Positions 1-9,685 of a stretch of DNA of 49,410 bases are shown in pieces. The stretch comes from Methylomonas koyamae (GTDB taxonomy: Bacteria; Pseudomonadota; Gammaproteobacteria; Methylococcales; Methylomonadaceae), in contig CAMCSF010000002.1 in the NCBI GenBank assembly GCA_945877625.1, positions 1 through 49,410 of the forward strand, read 5' to 3'. The first letter of the stretch is position 1. Each line of letters opens with the position of its first letter. The position numbers and the translations under genes are program-made. The notes under the pieces were generated by a model. It saw only the letters and a list, made by a program, of their open reading frames with translations. It was not told the origin of the DNA and ran no database searches.

Positions 1-306
1 ACAAAAAAACACAGCACATTGATGGTGGCAATCATTCTAGCTGCCGCTTCAAGCGCAACTTTTGCTATCGACAATCAATTGGGCACTGCTTTGGGACACG
101 CGGAGTCTGCTACCAAAACCGATGATGTGAAAGAAATTGAAACTCACGCTGAGGCGGCCAAAACTTCTATCACTAATTTAGAGCTGCATTTGAAAGAAGC
201 ACTGAATTGTCTAAATTCAGCGATTGAACACAGCAAGCATGGCCATGTTGAGTTAGCGAAAAAATCTGCTGAAGATGCGGTTAAACATTTGAAAGCGGCT
301 AAGTAG
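1..306 (+). CDS. SmbP-like small secreted His-containing protein (5' end outside window)
   Basis: Frame is open to the left edge (TKKHSTLMVAIILAAASSATFA reads as a signal peptide), followed by a helical repeat protein with spaced His/Ala (HAESATK, HAEAAK, HSKHGHVELAKKSAEDAVKHLKAAK), resembling small metal-binding protein SmbP. Confidence 0.6.
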   Translation, partial: TKKHSTLMVAIILAAASSATFAIDNQLGTALGHAESATKTDDVKEIETHAEAAKTSITNLELHLKEALNCLNSAIEHSKHGHVELAKKSAEDAVKHLKAAK

Positions 307-348
307 TTAAAGAAAAAACCACCGTTGCAATTTTGCTTGCAACATAAG

Positions 349-442
349 CCGTTTGTGCTGAGCTTGTGTAAGCATGAGCGGTGGTGTTTGGCGACCGACT
401 CGGCATACCCGCTCATCCTTCGACAAGCTCAGGACGAACGGG
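349..442. repeat. Pair of inverted REP-like elements
   Basis: ccgtttgtgctgagcttgtgtaagcatgagcgg (349-381) followed by cccgctcatccttcgacaagctcaggacgaacggg (408-442); the second is near the reverse complement of the first. A related pair lies at 22193-22270. Confidence 0.6.
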
Positions 443-543
443 ATGCCTTAACTTGCTTGGCAAGTTTGATGGCGAAGTCGCCAACCCGACTAGTGACACA
501 GGCATATACCGAATTTAAACGTCTGCGGGCTTCGTAACATCCG

Positions 544-1227
544 TTATTTATCAGGCGTTTGTCGTTGTATCTTACCTTCAACACCACAAAATACTTCAGT
601 AGCCAACCGGTGAAAAATGCCGTGCTCAACCACACCAGGTATGCTGGACAAGGTTTTGTTTAAAAGGCTAATGTCGGTAGCGGTATCAAAGAATATATCA
701 AGTACCAGACTTCCATGTGCAGTGACAGCTATCCCATCGCCAGTCGAATTAAGTCTCAAACCTCCTCGCCCACCTATCGCTTCAATACTGCTTAAAACTA
801 ATCTCCAAGCAAAAGGCATAACTTCAACCGGAACTGGAGATTTTGATGCAAGCCGTTCAACCCGTTTGCTTTGATCAATTAACACCCAGAATGCATGACT
901 GTTATGAGCTAAAAGTTTTTCACGAACCAGATCAGAACCTTTTCCCTTGAGAAGATTCAACTCGGAATCAACTTCATCAGCACCATCCACATAAACATCT
1001 AGTCGCTCAACCTGATCAATTCCCACTAAAGGTAATCCTAGAGTATGGGCTTTGATGGCGCTGACAACAGAACTTGATACGGTGCTAATTCTTAAGTTTT
1101 CCTCCTGCATACGGCGTGCAAGGGCATCTATAAAATAATTAGCCGTGGAACCTGTTCCTAACCCAACCAACATGCCATCTACTATTTGGCTAGCCGCATA
1201 TTCTGCAACCAGTTGTTTTTCATTCAT
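544..1227 (-). CDS. rpiA: Ribose-5-phosphate isomerase A
   Basis: GLGTGSTANYFIDAL, YVDGADEVDSELNLLKGKGSDLVREKLLA, PVEVMPFAW motifs of RpiA. Confidence 0.9.
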   Translation of the reverse strand: MNEKQLVAEYAASQIVDGMLVGLGTGSTANYFIDALARRMQEENLRISTVSSSVVSAIKAHTLGLPLVGIDQVERLDVYVDGADEVDSELNLLKGKGSDLVREKLLAHNSHAFWVLIDQSKRVERLASKSPVPVEVMPFAWRLVLSSIEAIGGRGGLRLNSTGDGIAVTAHGSLVLDIFFDTATDISLLNKTLSSIPGVVEHGIFHRLATEVFCGVEGKIQRQTPDK

Positions 1228-1352
1228 TGATTACTCCCTTGATTTTTAATTAGAGCTTATCTGATTTTACGAAAATAAGCCTATATTATGTTTCTAGGAA
1301 TCATATAAGCCAATGGAGCATCATTCAACTTTTGAAAACTGCCATTTTAATT

Positions 1353-1640
1353 TCACCACTTCCATACTTGCTGGGACTGTATTGAATAAACAAAACCAGC
1401 ACTAGCTTTATAGGATTCTTCAAGTGTCCCTTGTTGTAATCGCTCAGTAAACAGTATCTTGTATTGATTACTAAAGGCAATAACCATTTAAGCATTCACC
1501 TCTAAGCTCAAATCATTCAAAAACATTGGCAACCTGGCACCACCGAACCCAACCAATAAAGTCATAGTGACTGATATCAAAACCCCACTTAGTGCCGAAC
1601 TTGGTGACGGACCCTGAGAACGACTTAAAGAATATTTACT
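1353..1640 (-). pseudogene. Possible decayed coding region (two short tandem minus-strand frames joined at TAAATG)
   Basis: Minus strand 1640-1488 open without a good start (..RSQGPSPSSALSGVLISVTMTLLVGFGGARLPMFLNDLSLEVNA*), then ATG at 1487 encoding MVIAFSNQYKILFTERLQQGTLEESYKASAGFVYSIQSQQVWKW*. No family recognised. Confidence 0.2.
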
Positions 1641-1814
1641 TTATTTGTAGTACTGGTATCCTCTGACTGAATCAAATTTCTCAGAACACAACATCACAAA
1701 CCGTTGATCTAATTAGTTTTTAAATTTCAAACAATTAATTAGAGGTGCTTGACAAAAAATGGCAATGTCAACTTGCTGTTTTTAAAATGCAATTATAATT
1801 AACAGGAGCCCGTC

Positions 1815-2225
1815 ATGATCAAATCCAATCTAAAGAAATCAATTTTCTTGAGTCTTGTTGTCGTTTTTTTCTCTTCCTTCTCGATTACAGCTAATGCAAA
1901 TGCAGATACAGAAAAGCAATGTTTTTCTGATGTTCAAGGTAAAATTCCTTGGAATGCTGAAAAAAACATGAACTGGGATCCGAAAAATGTTGAACAATTA
2001 TGCAAAGGAACTGAAAAACCATCCCAACCGGGGCAGTGCTTTAATAACATAATGCATGGTCATGTTAATTGGGGACAAGGAACAGATTGGGAATGGCAAA
2101 ACGCCATTAACCTATGCTCTGGTTCAAATGATGCTGAAAAAACTGTCCAATGTTTTAAAAATGCGGTTGGCTTAGGCAAAGATTGGCAAGAAGCAATTTT
2201 AACCTGTCAGCGTTCTAACCATTAA
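1815..2225 (+). CDS. Secreted protein with three Cys/Trp repeats, function unknown
   Basis: Signal peptide (SIFLSLVVVFFSSFSITANANA); three CF...W...LC/TC units; RBS aggag upstream; terminator downstream. Confidence 0.75.
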   Translation: MIKSNLKKSIFLSLVVVFFSSFSITANANADTEKQCFSDVQGKIPWNAEKNMNWDPKNVEQLCKGTEKPSQPGQCFNNIMHGHVNWGQGTDWEWQNAINLCSGSNDAEKTVQCFKNAVGLGKDWQEAILTCQRSNH

Positions 2226-2251
2226 TCTCGCCACTATTCAAAAATTAAAAG

Positions 2252-2279
2252 GCTTATGGATTAATTCATAAGCTTTTTT
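2252..2279 (+). terminator. Rho-independent terminator after the 1815-2225 CDS
   Basis: GCTTATG-gattaatt-CATAAGC followed by TTTTTT. Confidence 0.75.
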
Positions 2280-2641
2280 CTGTTTAAATCATTTCGTTAA
2301 AAATCCAAGTGCTTTGAAAATGCTATCCATTAACTGGTTGAATTTTGGTCTCTCGGTCGGTATCGCCGGCAATTAGAATCAGCATTATAGGCTGCTCAAA
2401 GTGCTGACTGCTTCACCGGTAATGACCAAACAACTAGCAACAATTTACTCCCCTCGGTTTGATATAAAACCCAGCTTGCCAAATAGCGCTTAAATTCGGC
2501 TTTTTAATCAGGTTAATCTAGTGTGCCCCGATTAGTGTTGAGCGCATTTTGTGTGCTAATCAACAGACTGCTAGTTATTGTTGCCGTTAAGCTACGGATT
2601 CGCTGTTGTTGCAACATTTTTAAACATTAAAGGAATCCATT

Positions 2642-3706
2642 ATGCGAAAACATAAACAACTCATCATCGCCTCATTACTGGCGACTAGCATTATGCCGGT
2701 GGCGCAAGCTGTCACTGATCAACCTCAAGATGATCGTTGGTACGTTGCGCCGTTTGCTACTTTTCTCCATACCGATAGCGACCGTCAAGCCGCCGATGGT
2801 TGGGGTGGCGGTTTGGGTGTCGGTAAAATTATTGACGAACATTTCAATGTCGAATTAAAAGGCTTTTACCAAGGCTTTAACGGTAAAAATGGCTCGTGGG
2901 ATTTGGTCGGCGCTAGTGCCGATGTGCAGTATTACTTGTCCCGTGACAAACTCTCGCCTTATGCCGTAGTCGGTATCGGTGGCATGAACACTTGTGTTTC
3001 GGCCAATTGCGGTATTGGTGTGACTGGCGAAGCCGGTTTAGGTCTTAGCTATGAGCTTAACGATAATTTGCTGATTCGTAGTGATGTTCGTTACCGCTAT
3101 AACAATAATCTGAGCGCCCATGTTCAACCGGGTTCTGATGATTTTCACGATATGACCGTCAATTTGGGGGTGGTGATTCCGTTTGGTGATAAACCTAAGT
3201 ATGCCGAAGTAAAAGCCGAGCCAAGAGCTAGAGTGGCACCAGTTGCTGTCGCGCCCGTTGATGATTGTTCTACTCGCGATTCAGATGGTGATGGCGTCAA
3301 TGATTGTGCTGACCAATGTCCGAAGACGGTTAAAGGTAGCTTAGTCAATGGCAAAGGCTGTGCGGTTAAGTTAGTGCTAAAAGGCGAACACTTTAAATAT
3401 GACTCGGCTGAATTGGGCTTGAATGCCAAAGAATTATTAGATGGTGTCGCCGCTGATTTGATGGCTTATCCGCAAAAAAATGAGGTTGAAGTCCAAGGCC
3501 ACACCAGTAGCGAAGGCAGCGATGCTTACAACATGAAACTATCGCAACGTCGCGCCAATTCAGTGGTGCAGTATTTGAAAAACAAAGGCGTTACCAACAA
3601 ATTGACTGCTCATGCTTATGGTGAAAGACAGCCGATTGCGGATAACAAAACCGAGGCCGGTAAATCAGAAAACCGCCGAGTTGAATTGATTTGGATAGAA
3701 ATGTAA
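2642..3706 (+). CDS. OmpA family outer membrane protein (beta-barrel, TSP3-like calcium-binding segment, C-terminal peptidoglycan-binding domain)
   Basis: Signal peptide; barrel-like N-terminus; DSDGDGVNDCADQCP; VEVQGHTSSEGSDAYNMKLSQRRANSVVQYLKNKGV...AYGERQPIADN...NRRVELIW. Confidence 0.92.
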   Translation: MRKHKQLIIASLLATSIMPVAQAVTDQPQDDRWYVAPFATFLHTDSDRQAADGWGGGLGVGKIIDEHFNVELKGFYQGFNGKNGSWDLVGASADVQYYLSRDKLSPYAVVGIGGMNTCVSANCGIGVTGEAGLGLSYELNDNLLIRSDVRYRYNNNLSAHVQPGSDDFHDMTVNLGVVIPFGDKPKYAEVKAEPRARVAPVAVAPVDDCSTRDSDGDGVNDCADQCPKTVKGSLVNGKGCAVKLVLKGEHFKYDSAELGLNAKELLDGVAADLMAYPQKNEVEVQGHTSSEGSDAYNMKLSQRRANSVVQYLKNKGVTNKLTAHAYGERQPIADNKTEAGKSENRRVELIWIEM

Positions 3707-3715
3707 TTACGTTTT

Positions 3716-3745
3716 AGTGCCAATATGCAAATGTTGGCACTTTAA
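3716..3745 (+). terminator. Terminator-like hairpin after ompA-family gene
   Basis: AGTGCCAA-tatgcaaatg-TTGGCACT then ttaatt (weak U tract). Confidence 0.55.
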
Positions 3746-3994
3746 TTCTCACTTCAAAGTCAACTTAATGTTAATTTTCGACGCAAAGCAAGCCACTAAA
3801 ACAAGCAAATTTTTTAAAATAAGCCAAGTTATGTTTGATAGCGTACCGAGCTAATTATGTTTGGGCGATATTCTGTAATCTCACGGTTATTAATTAACCT
3901 GATTTTTGAATAAATTAATTTTGAATTTTGTGTTTCTAATGTAGACGCAATTTCATTGTTTTTCGTTAAATCAACTGGATTATAAGGATACGTT

Positions 3995-5275
3995 ATGACA
4001 ACTGTTGCTGTAATTGGTTTAGGTTATGTAGGACTTCCACTAGTCGTTGAATTTGGTAAACACGGTCCAACGATAGGCTTTGATATTGCAGAAGCGAAAG
4101 TTGAATCTTGCAAAAATGGTGTTGATCCGGCGCATGAATTATCAGAACAAGATATGGCCTCAGCCGTATTTGCTGAATACTCCTCTGATCCATCAGTATT
4201 GGCTGAAGCCGATATTATTATCATTGCGGTGCCAACACCGGTCGATGGCGCACATATTCCCGACTTCACACCGTTAATAGGTGCTAGTCGCTGCGCTGGT
4301 CAATATATGAAAAAAAATACCATTGTTATTTATGAGTCAACGGTATATCCCGGCGCCACTGAAGAAATCTGTATTCCTGTATTAGAACAAGCCTCAAATA
4401 TGAAATGGAAAAAAGATTTCTTTGTCGGTTATTCGCCCGAAAGAATTAACCCCGGTGATCGCGAACATACGCTGACTAAAATCTTGAAAGTCGTATCGGG
4501 CGATACCGCTGAAACTTTAGAAAAAGTCGCTGAATTATATGAAAAAATCGTCATTCCAGGGGTGCATCGTTGTTCCAGTATTAAAGCAGCCGAAGCCTGT
4601 AAAGTGATTGAAAATACCCAGCGTGATTTGAATATTGCGTTAATGAATGAATTAGCAATTATTTTTGAAATGCTAGATATTGATACTAATGAAGTATTCG
4701 AAGCCGCTGGCACTAAATGGAATTTTTTAAATTTCAAGCCGGGGTTGGTGGGTGGTCATTGTATTGGCGTAGATCCTTATTATTTAACCCATAAAGCGGT
4801 AACCATGGGTTATCACCCGCAGGTGATTTTAGCGGGCAGACGGATTAATGATGGTATGGGGAAGTTTATTGCTGAGCAAACCATTAAAGTGATGATTTCT
4901 TGTGGTAGTTACGTTAAAGGCGCTAGAGTTAATATTCTAGGGCTTACATTTAAAGAAAACTGTGCTGATTTGCGTAATTCAAAAGTGATTGATGTAATTA
5001 ATGAATTAGCTATTTATGGTATTGATGTATTTGTTCATGATCCTCATGCCGACCATGACGAAGCATTGAATGAATATGGGGTGAAATTATTGCCTTGGAA
5101 TGATATGCCAAGAGCGGATGCGATTATTGCCGCTGTCTCGCATCAACAATTCAATGATTTATCAGTTGATGATTTTCAACAAAAACTGATTAAAGGCGGT
5201 TGTTTAATTGATGTGAAATCCAGTTTTTCAGTCCCAGAAATGCAAGCAGCCGGAATTAAAGTTTGGCGGCTTTAA
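3995..5275 (+). CDS. Nucleotide-sugar dehydrogenase, TviB/WbpA-WbpO type (UDP-HexNAc 6-dehydrogenase)
   Basis: Rossmann VAVIGLGYVGLPL; IVYESTVYPGATEE; GYSPERINPGD; catalytic FKPGLVGGHCIGVDPYYLTHKA; ILGLTFKENCADLRNSKV. Confidence 0.92.
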   Translation: MTTVAVIGLGYVGLPLVVEFGKHGPTIGFDIAEAKVESCKNGVDPAHELSEQDMASAVFAEYSSDPSVLAEADIIIIAVPTPVDGAHIPDFTPLIGASRCAGQYMKKNTIVIYESTVYPGATEEICIPVLEQASNMKWKKDFFVGYSPERINPGDREHTLTKILKVVSGDTAETLEKVAELYEKIVIPGVHRCSSIKAAEACKVIENTQRDLNIALMNELAIIFEMLDIDTNEVFEAAGTKWNFLNFKPGLVGGHCIGVDPYYLTHKAVTMGYHPQVILAGRRINDGMGKFIAEQTIKVMISCGSYVKGARVNILGLTFKENCADLRNSKVIDVINELAIYGIDVFVHDPHADHDEALNEYGVKLLPWNDMPRADAIIAAVSHQQFNDLSVDDFQQKLIKGGCLIDVKSSFSVPEMQAAGIKVWRL

Positions 5276-5353
5276 GACTGAAATATTTTTATAAATTAAA
5301 TAATTTAGCGTAAGCTGGAATTGGGTTTTAATTTAGGATTTGGAAGGATTACT

Positions 5354-6175
5354 ATGCGTAATGCTTATATTAGTTATTCTTATTGGTTTATGGCTTTATT
5401 AAGCAGTAGTTCTAGGATGGCCTCAGGTGCGGGAATGGTGGATGACTTTGATCAAGCGACGCCCTCTGTTATCTACGAAACCGGATCAATGTCTGAATCG
5501 ACCGAACCTCAGTGGTGGTTGAATTCGGGTGGACAGTTGACCCGCACAGGCAAAATGCTCAGTAGCGTGCAAGGCCAGTTAGCCAATTCAGATAGTTTTC
5601 GTAATTTATATGCTAACTCTAATCCAGTCGATACTGACAATGGTTATCGGCCACAAAATTTATTGCGATTGGTGACAAGGGTTAAATTTAAGAACTTTAA
5701 TCAACAAGTGTTCTTCAATATTCAGAATATCAATGCCTCAGATAGTCCCAATCGAAATCAATCAAATGGGGTGTTTTTCTTTAATCGTTATCAAGATGGT
5801 AAAACGCTTTACTACGTCGGGATTCGTGTTGATGGTACTGTGGTTATCAAGAAGAAATTTGCTGGCGAATATACAACTTTAAAGTCTGCGGTTGTTTATC
5901 CCGGTGTTTATCAACATGAAATCCAAGCTAATTTATTGCCGACCCATCGCTGGATAGGTATTCGCTCAGAAGTTGTTAATCTTGACAATAACTCGGTTTT
6001 AATTGCGATGTATTTAAACGATAGTCAGCTAGGAACCGGTTGGACTAAGGTATTAGAAGTAATCGATTCCGGTAGTAATGGTGAAGCTATTTTAAATGAA
6101 GGTTTTGCTGGCATACGCAGTGATTTTATGGATGTTAATTTTGATGCTTATATGGCCGTTGAGAATCCTGAATAA
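5354..6175 (+). CDS. Secreted protein with ConA-like/LamG-like beta-sandwich pattern
   Basis: Start moved to MRNAYISYSYWF (ATG 5354). The segment HRWIGIRSEVVNLDNNSVLIAMYLNDSQLGTGWTKVLEVIDSG resembles [40 protein letters not shown] in the 6249-7889 product. Confidence 0.6.
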   Translation: MRNAYISYSYWFMALLSSSSRMASGAGMVDDFDQATPSVIYETGSMSESTEPQWWLNSGGQLTRTGKMLSSVQGQLANSDSFRNLYANSNPVDTDNGYRPQNLLRLVTRVKFKNFNQQVFFNIQNINASDSPNRNQSNGVFFFNRYQDGKTLYYVGIRVDGTVVIKKKFAGEYTTLKSAVVYPGVYQHEIQANLLPTHRWIGIRSEVVNLDNNSVLIAMYLNDSQLGTGWTKVLEVIDSGSNGEAILNEGFAGIRSDFMDVNFDAYMAVENPE

Positions 6176-6202
6176 TTAATCCGGTTTTTTGATCATAAAG
6201 CG

Positions 6203-6240
6203 AGGGTGGATAGCTTGTACTTATCCACCCTGTGTTTTTT
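6203..6240 (+). terminator. Rho-independent terminator
   Basis: AGGGTGGATA-gcttgtact-TATCCACCCT then gtgtttttt. Confidence 0.8.
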
Positions 6241-6248
6241 ATATTCAG

Positions 6249-7889
6249 TTAAGGAACGATGCTTAAAATTCTACAAACCGAATCATAGCCTACACTTGCG
6301 ATACTGGCGAAATTATTAATCAACGGCACATAAGATTGTTCGGTTCGGAATAAAAGGTTTTTACCGATTATTTGGTAGTTAGTGCCATCGCTACTGACAT
6401 AAGCATTGTAACGATGATTTAGTAGATTAATATAAAGTCTGAATCGATAGGCTTTATTGGGCAGATAACTAATTGAGGTACTGGCTTTATAAGCGCCACC
6501 GCTACGGGCATCGATTTTACCGTTGGTATTAAATCTAACTGCGGCCGCCAAATCACTGTAGTTATCAGCAATACCATTCGATAAACCAAATACACCATCA
6601 ATATTGGTTCCCGAAGGAGTGGCATCAAACTCAACTGTCATCGTGGTTTTGGTGGGGGTGAGTGATTTATTCACCCATTGGCCATTACTGGCGATGCAAT
6701 TATCAACGGTTTTGAACGATTGATCGCTGGATGTGCCGATGTTGCCAGCAGTATCTTCGGATTTGACCAAGTAATGATAAATCGTATTAAGGCTTAAACC
6801 GGTTAAATCGACATTATGAATAGTCACCAAAACTTCATCCAAGATGCTCGGTTTTTCGTAGGCGGTAGTGGTGCCGTATTGCACTTCCGAACTGGCTAAT
6901 TCATCAGTGGTCCAAGTAACAGTCGCTTGCTCACCTTGGATATTTTCTGCCGCCACATCACTAATAATTGGTGCGATAGCATCCGGCAAAATCGAGGCGT
7001 TTGGCGCAATCTCGCGGATAGTCATTTTTTTGTAAACCAAACCATTAGTCGAAACATTATCGCTACGGAAATAGACGGTGATGTTCGGTTTGCCGGATTC
7101 ACTACCCGGTCTAGCATCAGAATTGCTCAGTTTGATGCCGGGATTTATCCCTGATTTACAAGGCGTGCCTTGCGCACCGAAATTGCTGCCGGTATCGACT
7201 AATTCATTGACTTTAATCCAGTTTCCACCGTTCGCGCCATCGGATTGATCCATCCACAATTCCATTTTGACATTGCCATCCGGTTGGTCATAAACCACAT
7301 ATTTATAGCCAATCCAGACATTTTTCGGTAAGCCGGAAGACCAAACAGTTTTGTTTTGGATTGCGGTGGAATTAGGGTGACTGGTTTCTTTTTCAAAATC
7401 GATATGACCGTCATAACGAATCCTAGCCCCTATACCGCGTGTATCGCAGAGGTTGGCAGTTTCTGAGCCAGTGGTGCCGTGGTTGGTACGAGCGATTCCG
7501 ACGATGCCGCCCCAAGCAGTGCCGCTATCAGCGACGCGCATCGCATAAACCGTCATTTCCACATTACGCCAACTATTCAGTTTAGCGGGATCGTGGATAT
7601 ACATTCTCGGCACTGAGCCGGAAATCTTGAATAAGCCCTTGCCATCGACGCTATAGGTGGCGTCGCCATGATCGGCGTCGAACCAAGCATCTTGAGGATC
7701 GACACCCGAAAAAGAGCGGGTGATGCCGTTATCCCATTTTGAAACCCATGATTTTCCACCATTTAGCGATGGGTAGATTTGCGTTATGCCAAAGGAATCA
7801 TTGGCAGCCATCACCGGTGTCGACAATATCAAGCCAGTGGCAATGCCGACAGAGATTAATTTAGAACAAAAAAAGGGAGGTAGATTCAT
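6249..7889 (-). CDS. Secreted protein: ConA-like N-terminal region plus fibronectin-III-like domain plus unknown C-terminal domain
   Basis: Signal peptide ([20 protein letters not shown]); [39 protein letters not shown]...[33 protein letters not shown] is a typical FnIII pattern. Confidence 0.7.
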   Translation of the reverse strand: MNLPPFFCSKLISVGIATGLILSTPVMAANDSFGITQIYPSLNGGKSWVSKWDNGITRSFSGVDPQDAWFDADHGDATYSVDGKGLFKISGSVPRMYIHDPAKLNSWRNVEMTVYAMRVADSGTAWGGIVGIARTNHGTTGSETANLCDTRGIGARIRYDGHIDFEKETSHPNSTAIQNKTVWSSGLPKNVWIGYKYVVYDQPDGNVKMELWMDQSDGANGGNWIKVNELVDTGSNFGAQGTPCKSGINPGIKLSNSDARPGSESGKPNITVYFRSDNVSTNGLVYKKMTIREIAPNASILPDAIAPIISDVAAENIQGEQATVTWTTDELASSEVQYGTTTAYEKPSILDEVLVTIHNVDLTGLSLNTIYHYLVKSEDTAGNIGTSSDQSFKTVDNCIASNGQWVNKSLTPTKTTMTVEFDATPSGTNIDGVFGLSNGIADNYSDLAAAVRFNTNGKIDARSGGAYKASTSISYLPNKAYRFRLYINLLNHRYNAYVSSDGTNYQIIGKNLLFRTEQSYVPLINNFASIASVGYDSVCRILSIVP

Positions 7890-8353
7890 TGCTTTACTCC
7901 ATGTTAATGAATATGACGAATTTTTAATCTAAGAAAAACGAGTCGAATCAATTAAATAAGTATTTGATGACTTGTAAAAATAAGAATAGATATTTAACAT
8001 CCCCTAGAAACATCGCATCATAATAGTTGTTCTTAGATTTTTTAAATCAAGTGTAATGGGGATTAATTGAATTCTAACCCTAAAAACATAGCGTGTTTGT
8101 TATTTGATGATGAAACTTACAATTGTTGATTAAATAAAATAAAAAGTTATGTTACTTAGTTAACGAATGTTATTTATCGCACAGAACGGTTTTTTATCGA
8201 TTGATATGGTTACTGTAAGTTGAATAAGTAGTGATTTTATTTGGCTTGCTTTGAATAGAAAGTGTCTACCTAAAAGGCATATCAATTATATGCTGAAGCA
8301 GTTATTGATTTTCAAAACTGCATTATTTCAGTAAACCCGTTTTGGAGAGAGCG

Positions 8354-9685
8354 ATGTTATCAACCGAAAAAGCAGTTTCAATTGTCGATTACGACGCCGC
8401 TGGGTTAAGCCCGCCTATGAGTTGGAATTTAGATTTCAAACGCCCATTAATTTTTATTGCTGCTGTAGGATTAATTGTTTTTGCAATGGTGACAGTATTT
8501 GGTTTGCGATTAAGTAATTTTACTTATTATTGGTATAGCCCTTATGCCAATTTATATTCGATAGCCATTGCTGGTTTTATCTTTTCCCGATTCCTGTTTT
8601 CTTTGCTGTATCGCACCCCCTACGACGCTCATATCACCCCCAAAGTCAGCATTATCATTACCGCCTTTAACGAAGAAGAGGCGATTTATAGAACCGTTAA
8701 AGCTTGCTATGACATTGATTATCCAGCGGATCTGTTTGAGGTGATCGTGGTGGATGATGGTTCTAGCGATGGCACGGTTGCGGAAACTCGACGCGCCCAG
8801 AAACGCTGGCCGGAACTGAAATTAGAAATTTTTGCCCATAACAAAGGTAAACGCGAAGCGATGGCGGCAGGGGCTTATATTTCCGATGGCGAAATATTGG
8901 TCTATGTCGATTCCGACAGCTTTGTTAAGCGCGATGGCGTACGCAAAATTGTGCAAGGCTTTGCTGATCCGCGTGTCGCCGCGGTGGCAGGGCATACCGA
9001 AGTGGCTAATGTCGCTGAAAACAGCCTAACCCGAATGCAACAAGCCCGTTATTACGTGGCGTTTCGGGTCATGAAAGCCGCTGAGAGTATTTTCGGCACC
9101 GTCACTTGTTGCCCCGGTTGCTTTTCCGCTTATCGCCGTAGTTGTGTGATGGAAGTGTTGCCGGTTTGGTTGAATCAGCACTTTCTCGGCATTCAAGCCA
9201 CCTTTGGCGATGACCGCAGTTTAACCAATTACTTGCTACGCAAATATCGCGTGATTTATGCCGCCGATGCGGTTGCCACCACCATCGTCCCAGAACATCA
9301 CAAACAATTTCTAAAACAGCAATTACGCTGGAAAAAATCTTGGTTTCGCGAAACCTTAATCGCCGCCACCTTTATGTGGAAAAAACACCCGTTTGCAGCG
9401 ATTGCTTTTTATGCCCAGCTTTTATTCCCCATCATTGCGCCGTTATTGATTTTGCGCTTGTGCTTATGGTTGCCGATTATGGAAACCGATTTGATTTCAC
9501 CGCTGTTGTATTTAATGGGTACGGTGATTATTGGCTTAATGTTTTCGGCCTATTACCTGTTTTGGAAAGCTGATCGTTACTGGATTTATGGTCTGTATTT
9601 CACCGTGTATTACTTGATGTTTTTGGTTTGGCAAATGCCGTATGCGATAGCCACCCAACGTGATAACAGATGGGGGACCCGATGA
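8354..9685 (+). CDS. Family 2 glycosyltransferase, membrane synthase (HasA/NodC/PgaC-like)
   Basis: SIIITAFNEEEAIYRTVKACY; VVDDGSSDGTV; YVDSDSFV; QQLRWKKSW; N-terminal and multiple C-terminal TM segments. ATG at 8354 follows ggagag. Confidence 0.88.
   Translation: MLSTEKAVSIVDYDAAGLSPPMSWNLDFKRPLIFIAAVGLIVFAMVTVFGLRLSNFTYYWYSPYANLYSIAIAGFIFSRFLFSLLYRTPYDAHITPKVSIIITAFNEEEAIYRTVKACYDIDYPADLFEVIVVDDGSSDGTVAETRRAQKRWPELKLEIFAHNKGKREAMAAGAYISDGEILVYVDSDSFVKRDGVRKIVQGFADPRVAAVAGHTEVANVAENSLTRMQQARYYVAFRVMKAAESIFGTVTCCPGCFSAYRRSCVMEVLPVWLNQHFLGIQATFGDDRSLTNYLLRKYRVIYAADAVATTIVPEHHKQFLKQQLRWKKSWFRETLIAATFMWKKHPFAAIAFYAQLLFPIIAPLLILRLCLWLPIMETDLISPLLYLMGTVIIGLMFSAYYLFWKADRYWIYGLYFTVYYLMFLVWQMPYAIATQRDNRWGTR

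Noticed and set aside
144-416. 90-aa minus-strand ORF at the left edge.
   Set aside because: Antisense to the SmbP-like CDS; low-complexity Cys/Ser composition consistent with a shadow frame.
325-537. Short plus-strand ORF containing ILRQAQDERDALT.
   Set aside because: Translation of the REP-like CTTCGACAAGCTCAGGACGAACGG element; not a gene.
1749-1799. TTGACA (1749-1754) and TATAAT (1794-1799) as a sigma-70 promoter for the 1815 gene.
   Set aside because: Spacing is 39 nt, far from 16-18 nt; a TATAAT-driven transcript would start almost on the RBS.
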